In this document: positions 12,801-26,400 of the stretch, one piece after another
How positions within the stretch are numbered: position 1 is the first letter of the stretch
How the letters are laid out: each line of letters starts with the position of its first letter
Assembly: GCA_029204225.1 (NCBI GenBank)
Contig: CM055096.1
Location: forward strand, 6,809,816-6,873,815
Direction of reading: 5' to 3'
Origin: Diphasiastrum complanatum
Taxonomy: Eukaryota > Streptophyta > Lycopodiopsida > Lycopodiales > Lycopodiaceae
Length of the DNA: 64,000 bases
Notes under the pieces: generated by a model
The model's database searches: none
What the model was told of the DNA's origin: nothing
Seen by the model: only the letters and a program-made list of their open reading frames with translations
Translations under genes and position numbers: made by a program

Positions 12801-15800
12801 GTACGATGAAGATATGCTCTATAGAGAAAATGCCTGATATAGTCCTGCGTGCCCAATAGGAGGTCCGTGATAGAGATGCCGAGGGTATCAAGTAGACGTG
12901 ATACTTGTGAGAACCATGACAAGTGATAATCCAGATTATGAAGGTGCTGAGATGATGTGAGTGCTGCCTGTGTGTATCTTCGTGCATCTAGGGGAAGCAA
13001 CCTGAGGCGCTTTATATATATGTGATGAGACGGAAGATGGCATCAAGTTGTAGAGGTGGAACTGCAAACTCTGCTAGAATAATCTGGTGTGGGACAGAGG
13101 GCTTAACCCGTATCATCCGTGATAGAATAAGGACATGTAGTCGTGAGATATTGGCCCAGTCAATTGAGGTGAGCCCTAGACACCATGCCTCTACAGCGCG
13201 TACAATGCTGTGGGGGAGACAAAAGTATCAAACAACTGACACTTACTCGGGGCGTCCAAAATGAATCTCTGAAAGCAAAATTGCTCAAGTTGGACCAAGG
13301 AGGCATGTCCCTTCCCAAGTCTAGCTATAGCTGCATGTCTCATACCAAATATTGGACCAGTGAAAAGAACTCCAAGATAAGTGTAGGATGACACAATCTC
13401 CAGTGGCTGTCCGTCAAGAATAAGCTCCTGTCGCTGCATGAAGGCCCTGGGCGTGTTGAAGACCATAACTTTGGTCTTCTCAATGTTAACCCTCAAGCCC
13501 CATCTTGTGTAGAAGTCATGGAGACTGTCCAGCTGCCTTTATAAACCCTCTCTAGTCAAGGAGACTAAAGCCAAATCATCTGCATATAGGAGAATGGCAA
13601 TCAGAATATCCCCAAGCCTGCAGCCTGTACCACTCAAGGTCATCAATATATAGTCCAAATAGTATATGTGAGAGGGAACAACCCTGTTTCACCCCAATGG
13701 TGCTCCATATATGCTCTGAGATGCCAGTGTCACTCCGAAATCATCCAAGAACTAGTCAGACACCTCACGGACATGCATGGGAAGTATAGTTGGCAACCAT
13801 ATGACTGCTGGCCAAGTGGGCCACTCGCACTAACTTTGTTAAGTTACAAATATCGAGCCCCATCTATTTACAAATAAGATTCCCCAACCTACAATAACAT
13901 TAGTGCTTATGCACAGAGGTAAAGGCATTACTCTGAAATAGAGGTGTTTGTGCTTGTTATTAAAGATGTTTTGCAAAACTAGAAAAATTTTACTGACTTT
14001 GAAAGATGAATGGCTTTAACATGCAAGAAAAACACTTCTTTAAAGTTCAGGCGAAATTAATTTTCAAGTCAACTGCTTGGTATATTAATGATTGGCTGGC
14101 AATGAGCTTGCTCAAATCTGCTTAAGTTGTTATGACATTTTACTATTTGGGCTTGAGCAGGTGGAAAAAAGATTGGGTTTGACATTAATGCTACTGAAGA
14201 AGGAGCTAGAAATTGCTAAGATACAAGTGAGTGCTAGAATTTATTTGATTTGTCATTTCATTGAGATTTTCGTTGTCTGTGATCTGATAGTGGTTGCTCT
14301 AGCTGCAAAAATCTTGAGTCTTTTCCATGATTTGTAATTTGCTTAGGCCTCTATTGCAAAAACAGTTGAGGAAAAGATAAGTGGAGAGCAACGTCGTTTC
14401 TTTTTGATGGAGCAACTGAAAGCAATAAAAAAGGTCAGAATGTTTTTCTGCAGAGAGTTGTATGCCTTTACCCCACATTTTTATTTTATGTATTTGAGTG
14501 GATATCTCCCGTTATTATATCCATTATTTCCATTTAGCAGTTGATGGCAGATAGGGAACTGTAGCTATAAGTTTTAGTGCATTCAGTTTACTTCTCTAAA
14601 CAACCTGAGCAACCGCAAATCGCCTTCTCTAGCAGGAGCACCTGCAGTGACCTCAGTGGTCACTGCTGCGGCACATCTCCGCCTCAATCACAAAATTGCT
14701 ACCATGGTCACTCAGTTGCATTGCTATCCTAGCTAAACTGATCTGACTTAACTAAGAGCTACTATGTAATCAGTCACCGCACATAAATGAGGCCTTAGAG
14801 CCGATTTATAGTGACTGCACATGTTTATTGGATTTTTTTATTTTTAAATGCTCATGTCAAATCTTTGATGGTAGCCAGCAAGAGCATGCCCAGTTTCTCA
14901 GTTGTGCAGCCTTTGATTTTTTCAAGACAGCCGCATTAGGTTGTCGTTTTGACAATGCCGTTCATGGTCAGTGTAGTCCTCAATTTGTCTTCTGTCTGTG
15001 GAATCTTTATTTGGCTGAAATGCGCAATGAAATGGCAAGTTGAATGCAGGAATTTGACTTTACTTCTGCAAGGAGCATTGGTGGTCCTAAACAAAATTGA
15101 CACCCAGCTCTTGTTTTATTACGAGTCGCAAGCAGTCATTTTTGATCGTTACAATGATTTGTTGCAGTAGTGTATCCTTTCCTGGATACAACCGATGAGA
15201 CTGTTAGCTTTCAAACTTTTCTTCACAGTGTGTCACAAGTGTGAAAATTTGAATTGAATATTGTCATTTTTGGTGGCAACTGCATATAAAATTGTCTGAA
15301 ACTGTACTAGTTCTACAATGACTAAGAGGTGAATACATGAAATCAGCAGATGTAAATCTTTTCTGAATGGAAAGACTTTATTAAAATAGATCTAAATTTG
15401 AATGTGCCACCTTTACTCACTCCATCTGTATCTAATGCTTTGGCAAGCAATTGGTTTAGGAACTAGTTGTTGATTTATTATATGAAGTACTCTATCATCC
15501 ATGCAAATTGCTACCAACAAGTACAACATGGTAGAAATAACATTCAATAGATGTCAAGATAGTTTGAAAGAGGAAATCTGTTCCGGACCTATTTTGATTT
15601 ATTATATGAAGTACTCTATCATCCATGCAAATTGCTACCAACAAGTACAACATGGTAGAATTAACAGTCAATAAATGTCAAGATAGTTTGAAAGAGGAAA
15701 TCTGTTCCGGACTTATTTTGATATAAAAGACTCGCTTCTCCATGTTAATGTTCCTTACGGCTTTCCTCAACTGATATGTTTTCTGGGAAACTCCTCATGG

Positions 15801-17434
15801 TGTGCAAATATTCCTTCATCTTAAAGACACTTTTTACATGATAGAAGGCCTAGTATTAAATGAAACTAAATTGGTGTGTTTTGGTCAATGTTTCCCATTT
15901 TTCATTCATTTCTGACAAATTTGTTTTTGCTGGTCTAGTTATTTTTAATTTGGGAAATATGATGGGATTGTGGAATTTTGGATTGGGAAACATACAAAAT
16001 AATCTCAGATGTTTCTGTTATAAAGTGATTGTCTGTCTTACTTTTTAATATCATTTTGTGAAGGCTATAAGGTAGCTTGCTGATTGATGAATTTTCAGTC
16101 CTTTGCTTGTGAAGAGATTTGGCCTAGAATATCGTCAAGAATAAAAGGATGTCATGGTCAAGTATTTGTGATGTCATGCTCAAGTTAAGTTTGTTGGTTT
16201 TTCAGGAACTGGGACTTGAGACAGATGACAAAACAGCTCTGACTGGTTGGTAGTTTCCCTTTCTATCCAAGCTGGTCTTCTAGCATTAGAACGTTCTTTT
16301 GTTGCCATAAGCAGAAGGTAAAGAGAACTAGCAAGATTTACTGTAACCATGCTCATTTCTTAGCCATGGGTATGCTTCATGATAGTGTCGGGGTTCTTCT
16401 TTATCGGTAATCAGTACGTTATGGACCATAAGTGCTCTTAAGTACTGCACATTCTCCTTCACTTGCAATATTTTGAGCTGCTTTTATCTGCTTGCAGTTT
16501 TATCGGTTGCAATGTGCATGCCAAATCTAATCACGCAATACATGGTGTTTTTGATAATCCAGCCAAATTTCGTGAAAGGCTTGATGCGCGGAAGCAAGGC
16601 TGTCCTACTCATGTTTTGCTGGTAATTGAGGAAGAGTTGGCTAAGCTGCAGGCCTTAGAGCCCAGTTCAAGTGAATTCAATGTGACGCGGAATTATCTCG
16701 ATTGGCTTACTTCCCTTCCATGGGGTCATTACAGGTACTCCTTTTTGACATCACATTTTTCTGTACATGATAATCATTGTGTAGATTTCGAGAGAGAGAA
16801 AGAAATAAAGTCTTATTAATGTCTTTTGGGTACCTTAAGGTGCATAGAACCAAAAAGTACATGTCAAGTGTGTATAGCTATAAGGGAGCACATATAACAT
16901 CTCCAAAATCATGATTATTACTAGATGCTAAGTAGAGTAGAAGTAGTAAGATAACCTCTCTATAGCTATGCTCGATGCCATCAGCCAGCCATCCTATTAG
17001 GTGGAATTATGCTACAATATCTATGCACATAGTAGGTGTGTGCTCTGGAGAGCGTGCTGAACGCTCCCAAGTTCTCTGAGCTCTCTGATTGGTGGGATGG
17101 TGGTGCTGCCATGCTCGTGGCCCACTGCTGCTGCATGACCCTCTGGTGTCTGTCTCGATGTTGATATTGGTCAAGGGAGTTGTCCTCAGAGTCCTCTATA
17201 TTTTGCTTCATGAAGAAAGTAGTGATCCGGTTTCGTGTAATAATAGCACCATCGTGTGTAGTCCTTTGAAGGATTGTGTCCCTTAGCCTGGACAACTAGT
17301 TCTCTGAGCATGAGGGCAACGCATCCCCAGTCCTTGATCTCTTTTAAAGAGCGCAAAGTGACCCGCTGATCCCTAAAAACACAATAACATCTGCCTCGAA
17401 TCTCATAGCATAGTGGGCATTTGAAGATACGTAC

Positions 17435-17490
<56 letters not shown>

Positions 17491-20400
17491 CAGAACAAAG
17501 CAGAAGTGAAATAAGCCCACAACCCGGGCCAGGTATAACAAAAGAACTACATAAAAAGTTCAAATGCCCACAACCCGGGCCAGGTGGAGAATATGTACAT
17601 ATCAGCGACAATAAATGTTGAGTGTTCGCTGAGTGGAGTGTACAGTGGGCCTTGATGGAGGCAAGTCGCGACTACATCTGGGCTTTTTCCACGGTGGCAC
17701 AGGGATAGGAATCTCATCGTCAGAGTCATTAGCATGTCCTCGAGTCCGAAAGAAGCGAGTAAGAAGCAGCTGTTGGAACATCAGGATAGGAGACAAAACT
17801 GCGATGTGTATGCGGCCCATCACAAAAGAGACAACAATACCTCCCTCGTATCTCATAATACAACAGACATCCGAGGAGGAAATGGGCTTCATATTCCACC
17901 TCCTGCAACGAGCACAAGCGATATAGGCAACGCTCCCATGGAATATCCCATGCATGACCGGCCTCAATAGCAAGCTGATGAGAGGAAATGCGCAATTGCC
18001 CAGACGATAGCGTAGGCTGTGTGATAGGGGCTATGAGAGATAGAGCGGCAACAATTGCAAACCAGAAGGATCTAGAGAGAGGAAGTGTGTCTGGTAATAG
18101 CTCAGCCGAGTGCGGGAAGGTGGGAGGGAGCTCCAAGTCTGCTGTATATATCGACGAAATAAATAGCCTCGGATATATGAATGCGTACCACAAGGAAGAT
18201 CCATGATAGAGATGCCTAGATGTCGCAAGAGGTCAGACGCCTGCTGGTACTAGGAGAGCTTGGCATGGGAATCAGCTAGGACACCTGAAGAATTAACCGC
18301 AGCAACTATGTATCTATTCGGGTGAGATGCACGAATCTCCTGAATCCGCTGAAGGAAAAGAATAAGGCGGAAAAAGCCCTTAAGGATGATCGGAGGAGTA
18401 GAAAACTCAGCACATAGGATATCATGGGGGGTGGTAGTCTTGGCACATATCATACGACCCAACATAGTGGCCTGAATGCGGGAAATGCCTGCCCAGTCAC
18501 GGAGAGAAAGCCCTGGCAACCAGATCTCGGAGGCATATATCACTGCTGGAACCACCCGTGTGTGAAACAACTGGCATCTAGTAGCGGGATCAAAAATATG
18601 ATTCACTGTACAACCACGCTCGAACTGGACCAATGTTGAAAGACCGGAGGAAATGTGCGCAAATGCAGCCTGGCGGAAACGAAGAAGGGGCGCAGTACTC
18701 AGGACTCCCAAGTAAGTATAAGAGGTAACAATGTCAACTCATAGAAGAATTGATAATTGTGGGCTCTGTCATCTTTTTTGAGTTAACAGAGAGACCCCAA
18801 GCAGCACAAAACCGATGTAAGACCTGTAAGTGACATTGCAACCCTTTTGGCGAGGGAGAAAGTATGACAATGTCATCAGCATAAAGCAGAATGGGAATGA
18901 GCAAATGAACCAACGGGCAACCATCTCGACCTTCTTCACAAATGAGGCGCTCAAGATCATCAATATAAAGTGCAAATAACGGAGGGGACAGTGGACAACC
19001 TTACTTGACACCAACAGTGCTACGGATGAGAAGACAAATCAGTGCCCAGCCGAATACGTGCTAGAACTCTCTCATACAGAGCAACCATTGCTTCGAGAAT
19101 ATACTCGGAAAAGTCAAGCTGACGTAGTCTGTTGATCAAAAGATGACGGGGAACAATATCAAAGGCCTTAGAGAGATCAACGAAACAAGCAAATACCTTC
19201 TTGCCCATATGCTTTGCCTCCTCAATGAATGGTGGGGGTGTTGCACACAAGCTCACAAAACCCTAAGTAAATACACAGAATTACCCAGCAAATCTGTCAC
19301 TTTATTAATCTCAAGCAAATGTACATAGATCAACAAGCAAACATGAGAGCTCTGCTGCAAGTCTCCTTTCAACCATAGCTGCATAGGAATATCATAATGA
19401 GGAATGCCTGACAAGGCTCACACTATATCCCCTCAAGCACCCGTTAACCCTAACACATCCTAACGTCGACACATGGCAAACTCCATGCACAACCGACACT
19501 TGCCACTTGGCAGTACCTTGACACATAGGCAAGCTAGTAGGTGGACGGTTTGACACGTGTCACTCATGCATTGGACCAAGTGTCCCAATGAGCATATGAC
19601 ACGTCCTGTTGACCCGTCCATTGACTGTCCGACAAGTGTCACTCATGCACTGGACCAAGTGTCCCAGTGAGCATATGACACGTGTCACGTTGACCGGTCA
19701 ACCCTTCCTACTTTTTAGGAGGTCAGTCCAGCAGACTCTCATGAGACCCAATACCCCATCTCGGATTTAGTCACTATAACAGATATTTACATTGCAATTT
19801 ACAATTGTCTCCACAGGACGATGACTTAGCCATTTACAATTTAATAATTACAATTTACCATTTACATTGGGCAAGGGGATTCAAAGTACATGTGACATCC
19901 CTTCCCTCCTCAGATGACATCTTTGTTGATGGCAAAGTCTGGATACTGTGCATGCAACCCATGCGTGGTCTCCCAGGTAGCATCACTGAGAGGTCGTCCA
20001 TGCCATGCAACCAAGTACTCACGGAGCAAACGATTCCGCAACCGTCTATGCCTCCGGTCCAATACTCTCGCCGGTCCATGCATCACCTCCCCATGCTCCT
20101 GAAACAATACAAGGCCATCATCCAACAAGTTATGACCATCATGTAAAACCTTCTTTAAGCGTGAAACATGAAAAACAGGATGAACCTTACAACCGACAGG
20201 CAAATCCAATTCATAAGCAACGCTATTGATCTTTTTAACAATTTTCCAAGGTCCACAGTATCTAGGTGACAACTTATAACACTTCCCTGTCTTTAGGGTT
20301 TTTGAGTCCTTTGGAATCCTGAGAAATACCATATCTCCTTTCACAAACTCTCTTGGCGTATGATCCATATGGCTTTGCCCGATCCATTGCCGCTTTTACA

Positions 20401-23400
20401 TTTTCCTTGGCTAACTCCAACATCTGTTGCATGTGAGTTAGAAATTCCACAGCACTAGGTGTCTTATGAGGCATACCTATAGTAACTGGACTGGCTGGTC
20501 TAAAACTATAATTTAGCTCGAAAGGACTCATTTTCGTAGATGCATTCTTTTTATCATTATAGGCAAACTCCAACAATGGTAGGTAACGTTCCCATTGCGT
20601 TTGCCTTTCAGTCACATACGCCCTAAGCATGTCTTCCAAGGTTTGGTACTCTCTCAGTCTGCCCATCTGTTTCAGGATGATCAACACTACTCATTCCCAA
20701 TTGCACCTCTAACTTCTCAAATACTGCAGTCCAAAAATTGCCAGTAAAACGAGAATCCCTGTCAGACACAATGGATCTAGGTAATCCATGAAATCTGAAT
20801 ACATGCTGTATAAACAAATCAGCCGTACCAGGTGCATCAATCTTATTACTAGTTGGGATAAAATGAGCCATTTTCGTGAGTTTGTCAACCACAACTAGTA
20901 TAGCATTATGTTGCTACTGCGCATGCGGTAAATATGTAATAAAGTCCATGGAAATACTCTCCCATCTCCCTTCTGGTATAGGTAACGGGCGTAATAATCC
21001 AGGCACTTTAATCCTTTCAGCCTTATTAAAACAATGTGTCACATAATGGTTTACTTCTTTCTTAAGTCTAGACCATCGTATCAACTCATAGGTCCTATCC
21101 ACACCAGGATGTATCTAGACCTTATCATGGTCAGGCTTTGACCATATAGTACGTATGTAGCTCCGATAAATATGTTGTCTGATATAAGCATGGGTCCCGC
21201 TTGGAAGATCAAGTACAGATAAACACCCCAAGTCCGAAGAAGGGATGAGACACTGCCAAACCAAGAATGCTTGGCCTCCTGTCCAACAATGGTGCGTGAT
21301 GAAGTGAGAGCAGCAACAATATATCTGGAAGTGTCTAACTCTGATATGTTGTGAAGAAAGGTAATGATCTGAAACATAGCATCGATAACCAGGGGAGGGG
21401 AAGCAAACTCCGCTAATATGATATCATGTGGCACCGAGGGCTTAGCCCTAATTATCGTGCTAAGCATGAGAATCTGGATACGAGTAAGATCCCTCCAAGT
21501 ATCACGTAATAAATCCGGACACCAAGTCTTTGCAGAGTATAAAACAAGCGAGGAGACAGTGGTAGAAAATAGTAAGCATTTGGTAGCAGGCTCTTGTACA
21601 TAATATGTGGAACAGAATCTCTCCATATGAACAAGAGAAGTATGCCCCTTACGGAGTCTGGTGAGGGCTGCCAGTCGGAATGTGAGTAGTGGACCAAAGA
21701 ACAGTTCTCCCAAATAAGTGTAAGAGGTCACAATCTCAATCGGCAATCCATCATAGTAGAAGGGCACATCTCTCATATGCTGTCTATTGGTGTTGAACAC
21801 CATAATTTTGGTCCTCTCAGTATTAGCCATCAATCCCCAAAGCTGACAGAAGTGATGCAAAGCAGAAAGGCGTCTCTGTAAGCCAGCTACAAAGGATGAG
21901 AGAAGAACCACATCATCAGCGTATAGGAGAATGGGGATAATAATATTTGCTAAGGGACAGCCCTCTCCACCTTCCTCTCGAATAATCCACTCGAGGTCAT
22001 CAATATATAGTGCAAAGAGAGTAGGAGATAAGGGGCAGCCCTGCTTCACCCCAATGGTAGAGTCGATCAGCGGAGACCAACCACTACCGTCCCTGAACCG
22101 TGCCCAAACTCGTTCATATAAATCAATGATCTCGGCAATAGTCTCGTCTGTGAAGCCAAGTGAAGATAATCTCTGGAAAAGGAAATGTCTCGGAACTGAG
22201 TCAAAAGCTTTGCGGAAGTCCACAAAGCAACAATAAACTCTCTGTCTCTGATGTCATGCCTCCTCAATGATGCATCTCAAAATGAAAATCTGATCTGAGG
22301 TAGAGTATCCTGGTCTAAACCCAGCCTGACCCATAGCATGTAAATCCTCAGTTTCAGCAAAAGATCCAGTAACCGTCTGTAAAATCGAACCATAAATCTT
22401 AGACAAAGTGTGACCAATCAATATAGTACGATAGTTTTCTACATTCATGGGATCACTTGCCTTGAGGATGGGATGAAGGATATTAGTATAGCATGCGGTA
22501 GGAAAACCAGAGGTCACAGCGGTGTTGAAAACATGAGCAATAAAGGGCGAGATAAGATGTGCTATAGGTTTTAGGAAATCCACATTTAGAGAATCATAGT
22601 CAGTGGCCTTATGAAGTTTGGCATGATTAATGGCATTTTCAACCATGTGTGGAGTAAAAAGCGTGCAGCGGGCAGGTCGTGGTAAGGTACGGTAGGAGGG
22701 GAGTCTAGGGTATAAAGTTTTGTGGCATATTTGACCCAGGATTCGATTGCTATGGGGGCCAAAGTCGAAGAGGATCTGGTGAAATGTTTCCAGAAAAAGG
22801 AGGAGGAAGGGCAATCTAAAGAGTCGATCAACCTTTGACAGAGTGAGCGTAGGTATGTTATCTTCTTTGTTCTGGTGGCTTTATGATACTTTTTCTGGTG
22901 TTGTTTGAGTGTTGTAGGGGAGTGTAATCTGGCATATACCACATGTTTGTGAAGGGAGCGACATTCGACATCATACCAGCGGTTGTGAACGTGTCTATGA
23001 GATGATATCGTCTTGGTGGGGAAAGATGACGACGCCACAGATAAGAGGGATTTAGATAGAAAAGTGGCTTGCTGCTCAACTGATGCCGTGAAAGGGAAAT
23101 TAGTAAGTAGTTGGGACATGGTTCTAGTGTGACACTCTTCATGGTAACCACGGAGGGTGTACAGATCTAGGCTTGGTAGATTTATTTTTGTTATTGTGTT
23201 TGGAAGGAAAGGCAGTAGCAACAACAGTATGGAGTGCTATAGTAAGGAAGGAAGTTTGTGCTTCTAGTGAGCTGTAATGTGGGAAGATGTGGTGCAGTGG
23301 GATAAGCAAGTGATGATAGACTAGTGCAAGCAAGCGATCAAAGGTGTATTTAGGTGCACGAGTCAGTGAAGGAGGTGAAGACTGTTGCGATGAAGAAATA

Positions 23401-26400
23401 ATGCCAAGACTAAAAATGGAATGATCAAGGATAGTGGTAGGAGAGATATGAAGGTCATGTACGAGCGAGATGGAGATGGTGATCCCATGAGATAGTCAAC
23501 GACGCTATGTCCTCCACTGTGAGGATGACAAGTATATATACCTGAGTCAGGCCAGCAAGCTAGACCCTTGAAAATGGCCAACATATGAGCTTCTCCCAAC
23601 TGCAATAAGTACTCTCCATAAGTGGTGATAGGGCCCAAAACATCCTCTGAGGTCTTGGTAACTCTCATGTCACCTCTATCAAGGGCGTGTAGCCGAAGTT
23701 GTTAGTAAGATCATAGAAGTCTATCTATCGTGAAGCTGTCCTGGCCTTAAAGATGTAACTTCGTTCTACATACTTGATAATATCAGTAAAAAGATCAATG
23801 TAAGGTGAGCCTACACCCTCCACAAAGGAAGAGAACACTGGAGGGAAATAACATGCTGCAACAAAGATGTCCCTGTCTGAACCAATGGTATTTCCATCAA
23901 TGCGGAGCCAAATACAGTTACAAGCTAAGATTCACTAGCTATGCTAGAAAGCAGGACTTAAGCTAGAAAGCAGGAAGAGAGAATGCTTAAGGAGGCTAAA
24001 CAGGAGCAATCATCATCAACTCCATAGAGGAATACAATGTTGCCCTACTTATACCCTCTCCCTGAATCAAATGGAGGATTCAAAGAAAGGGAGGGAAAAG
24101 GATTTGGAGGGAAAATAGTGCGCTCTCCCAATAGGAGGACCCCCACTCCAAATCAATGTGACCAAGTCCTAAAAATATAATTAAATAGGGCCCAAGGCCA
24201 GTATATGAATAAAAAGGGCCCTTAGGCCTGCTTATGCATAACAACAATAAAAGAATGGACGCGGCGAATGTAATGAGCAAAGTCCATAACTCTCCCCTGT
24301 AGAAAAACAAAGCCCTCCACCGGCTAGCAAGCATAGTGACTATCTAAAACAATAATGTAAGCATGCGAAATACTGAAAAATCACGAACTAATGGAAATAC
24401 TGATGGAGAGGACATAAGTTGTCACAACAGATACCCCAAAAGCATCATAATTGTGTAAAGCAAGTACTACAATAAAGAATAGTCATAGCTAGCCGAATCA
24501 TGAAGCAGAGGGAACATCTACAATGACATCTGTAGTAGAAGAAAGAACTAAAGCCATGAGGGCTCAAGCCTGATCTGCCAATAATGGTGTATGATAAAAG
24601 ACATCAATAGGCTCCCAAGTGGCCTCCTCAAGAGGACGACCATCCCACTCTACTAAAAATTGAACCTGCCTACGACATCGACTATACTGAAGGCGAACCT
24701 GATGGATGGCAGCTGGCAAAAAAGGGAACAACTCTAGCTCTGTAGGAAATGTGAGATCGCGAGGAGCATCATCCTCAATGGCAGCTCGTAACAGGCTAAC
24801 ATGAAAGATATCACAAGCTCGTGTAGAATCAGGCAACTGTAACCGGTATGTAACAGGGCTGAGGCGATCCAAGATACAGTAAGGCCCATAATAGCATGGT
24901 GCAAGCTTTTCAGTAGAAGCGTGACCCAAAACAAAGTGATGACGTGCAAAGCGTAACCAGAGGTAAACCATATCACCAACCTAAAACTCAACATGACGGC
25001 GATGACGATCAACAGAAGTCTGATAGCGCTGGTGAACATGCTGTAAGTGAGTAGTAGCCCTAGCAATAAGCTCGTGAGCACCGAATAAAAAAGAGGCAAT
25101 GGTAACTGGTGTATCATCAGGAGGAAGAGACACCCTTGGCAAAAGTGGAGCATACCCATGAGCCAATAAGAAAGGTGAAACTCCAGTGCTGGTACTAACA
25201 GAGCTTATATAGCTATACTCTGCCAAACATAAATGTTGATCCCAATCCTTCCCGGAAGGAGAAACAAAATGTCGAAGGTAATCCTCAAGGATCCGATTAA
25301 GGACCTCAGTCTGCCCATCAGCAGTAGAATAATAAGCAGTACCCATCAGAAGCTGCACATCCAAAATACGCATAAGCTCTGTCCAGAATGTAGATGTAAA
25401 CTTACTATCTCGATCAGATAGGATAGTACGTGGCATACCATGCAGGCGAAAAATCTCTGATAGAAAAAGACATGCGCACTGCTCAACCGTAATAGTACTG
25501 CGGACCGGTATAAAGTGTGCCTGTTTTGAAAACCGATCTACCACCACTATACAAGAGTCATGACCACGACAAGTATGAGGAAGACCAAGGATAAAGTCTA
25601 TAGTAATATCTGTCCACTGGCGATGCGGAATGGGCCAACTCTGGAGCAAACCAGCGGACTTAGCACGGGAATATTTATTACGGGCATAAAAAGGACAATC
25701 ACGAATAAGATAGGCTAGCTCAGACTTCATGGATGGCCAATAGAAATTGTCCTTAAGACGTGCATAAGACTTCTGAAAACCAAAATGGCCACCAATAGGG
25801 GAAGCATGAGCATCAGACAACAACTGAGGACGAATGGAAGGAGAACTGGGAATACATAAAGCACCATAGTGGTACAAACGATCATCAACAACAGTATAAA
25901 CCTAGAACTTCCGAGAGGACGAAAGGGAACGAGAACGATAAACATCAGAAAAGTCAGAACAAGACAAATATGCGGCCGGTAAATCATCAAACCGAGAAGG
26001 AACTGAAGCAACAATACTATGTAACAATGCAGGAAGACGAGATAAAGCATCAGCTGTCGTGTTTGCCTTGCCTGGACGATACAAAATATCAAAATGAAAA
26101 GACTGTAAAAATTGTAACCAACGATACTAACGATCACTAAGATCACGTTGAGAAAAAAGATAACGGAGATAACGGAGCTGAACCTCATCAAGTTCAACTT
26201 CAGACATACGATATGGAGCATGAGAGGGTGGGGTAGCACCAGGAATAAGATCAATATGGTGGGTGACATCTCGTAATGGTGGCAGAGACGTAGGTTCTGA
26301 AAAGACAACAGAATACCGATGCAATAAGTCAGAAATCACCCGAGGAAGAGGACCCATGGATGGAGCAGGAGGAGCAACAACTGATGTACTCTGAATGATA

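Larger units (their letters stand above)
19239..21115 (-). mobile_element. Gypsy-X: 3' LTR, chromodomain and integrase
   Basis: Minus-strand Gypsy element. The 3' LTR is about 19239-19897 (TG...CA), preceded in element order by a purine-rich tract (19898-19912). Internal frames give a chromodomain-like C-terminus and integrase. The upstream RT/RNase H is not adjacent; a matching remnant lies at 32990-33360, which suggests the element was later split by the LINE at 21116. Frameshifts and stops show it is dead. Confidence 0.8.

Noticed and set aside
17186-17611. Ser-Leu repeat protein
   Set aside because: The repeat is a translation of the (TC)n tail between two LINE copies.
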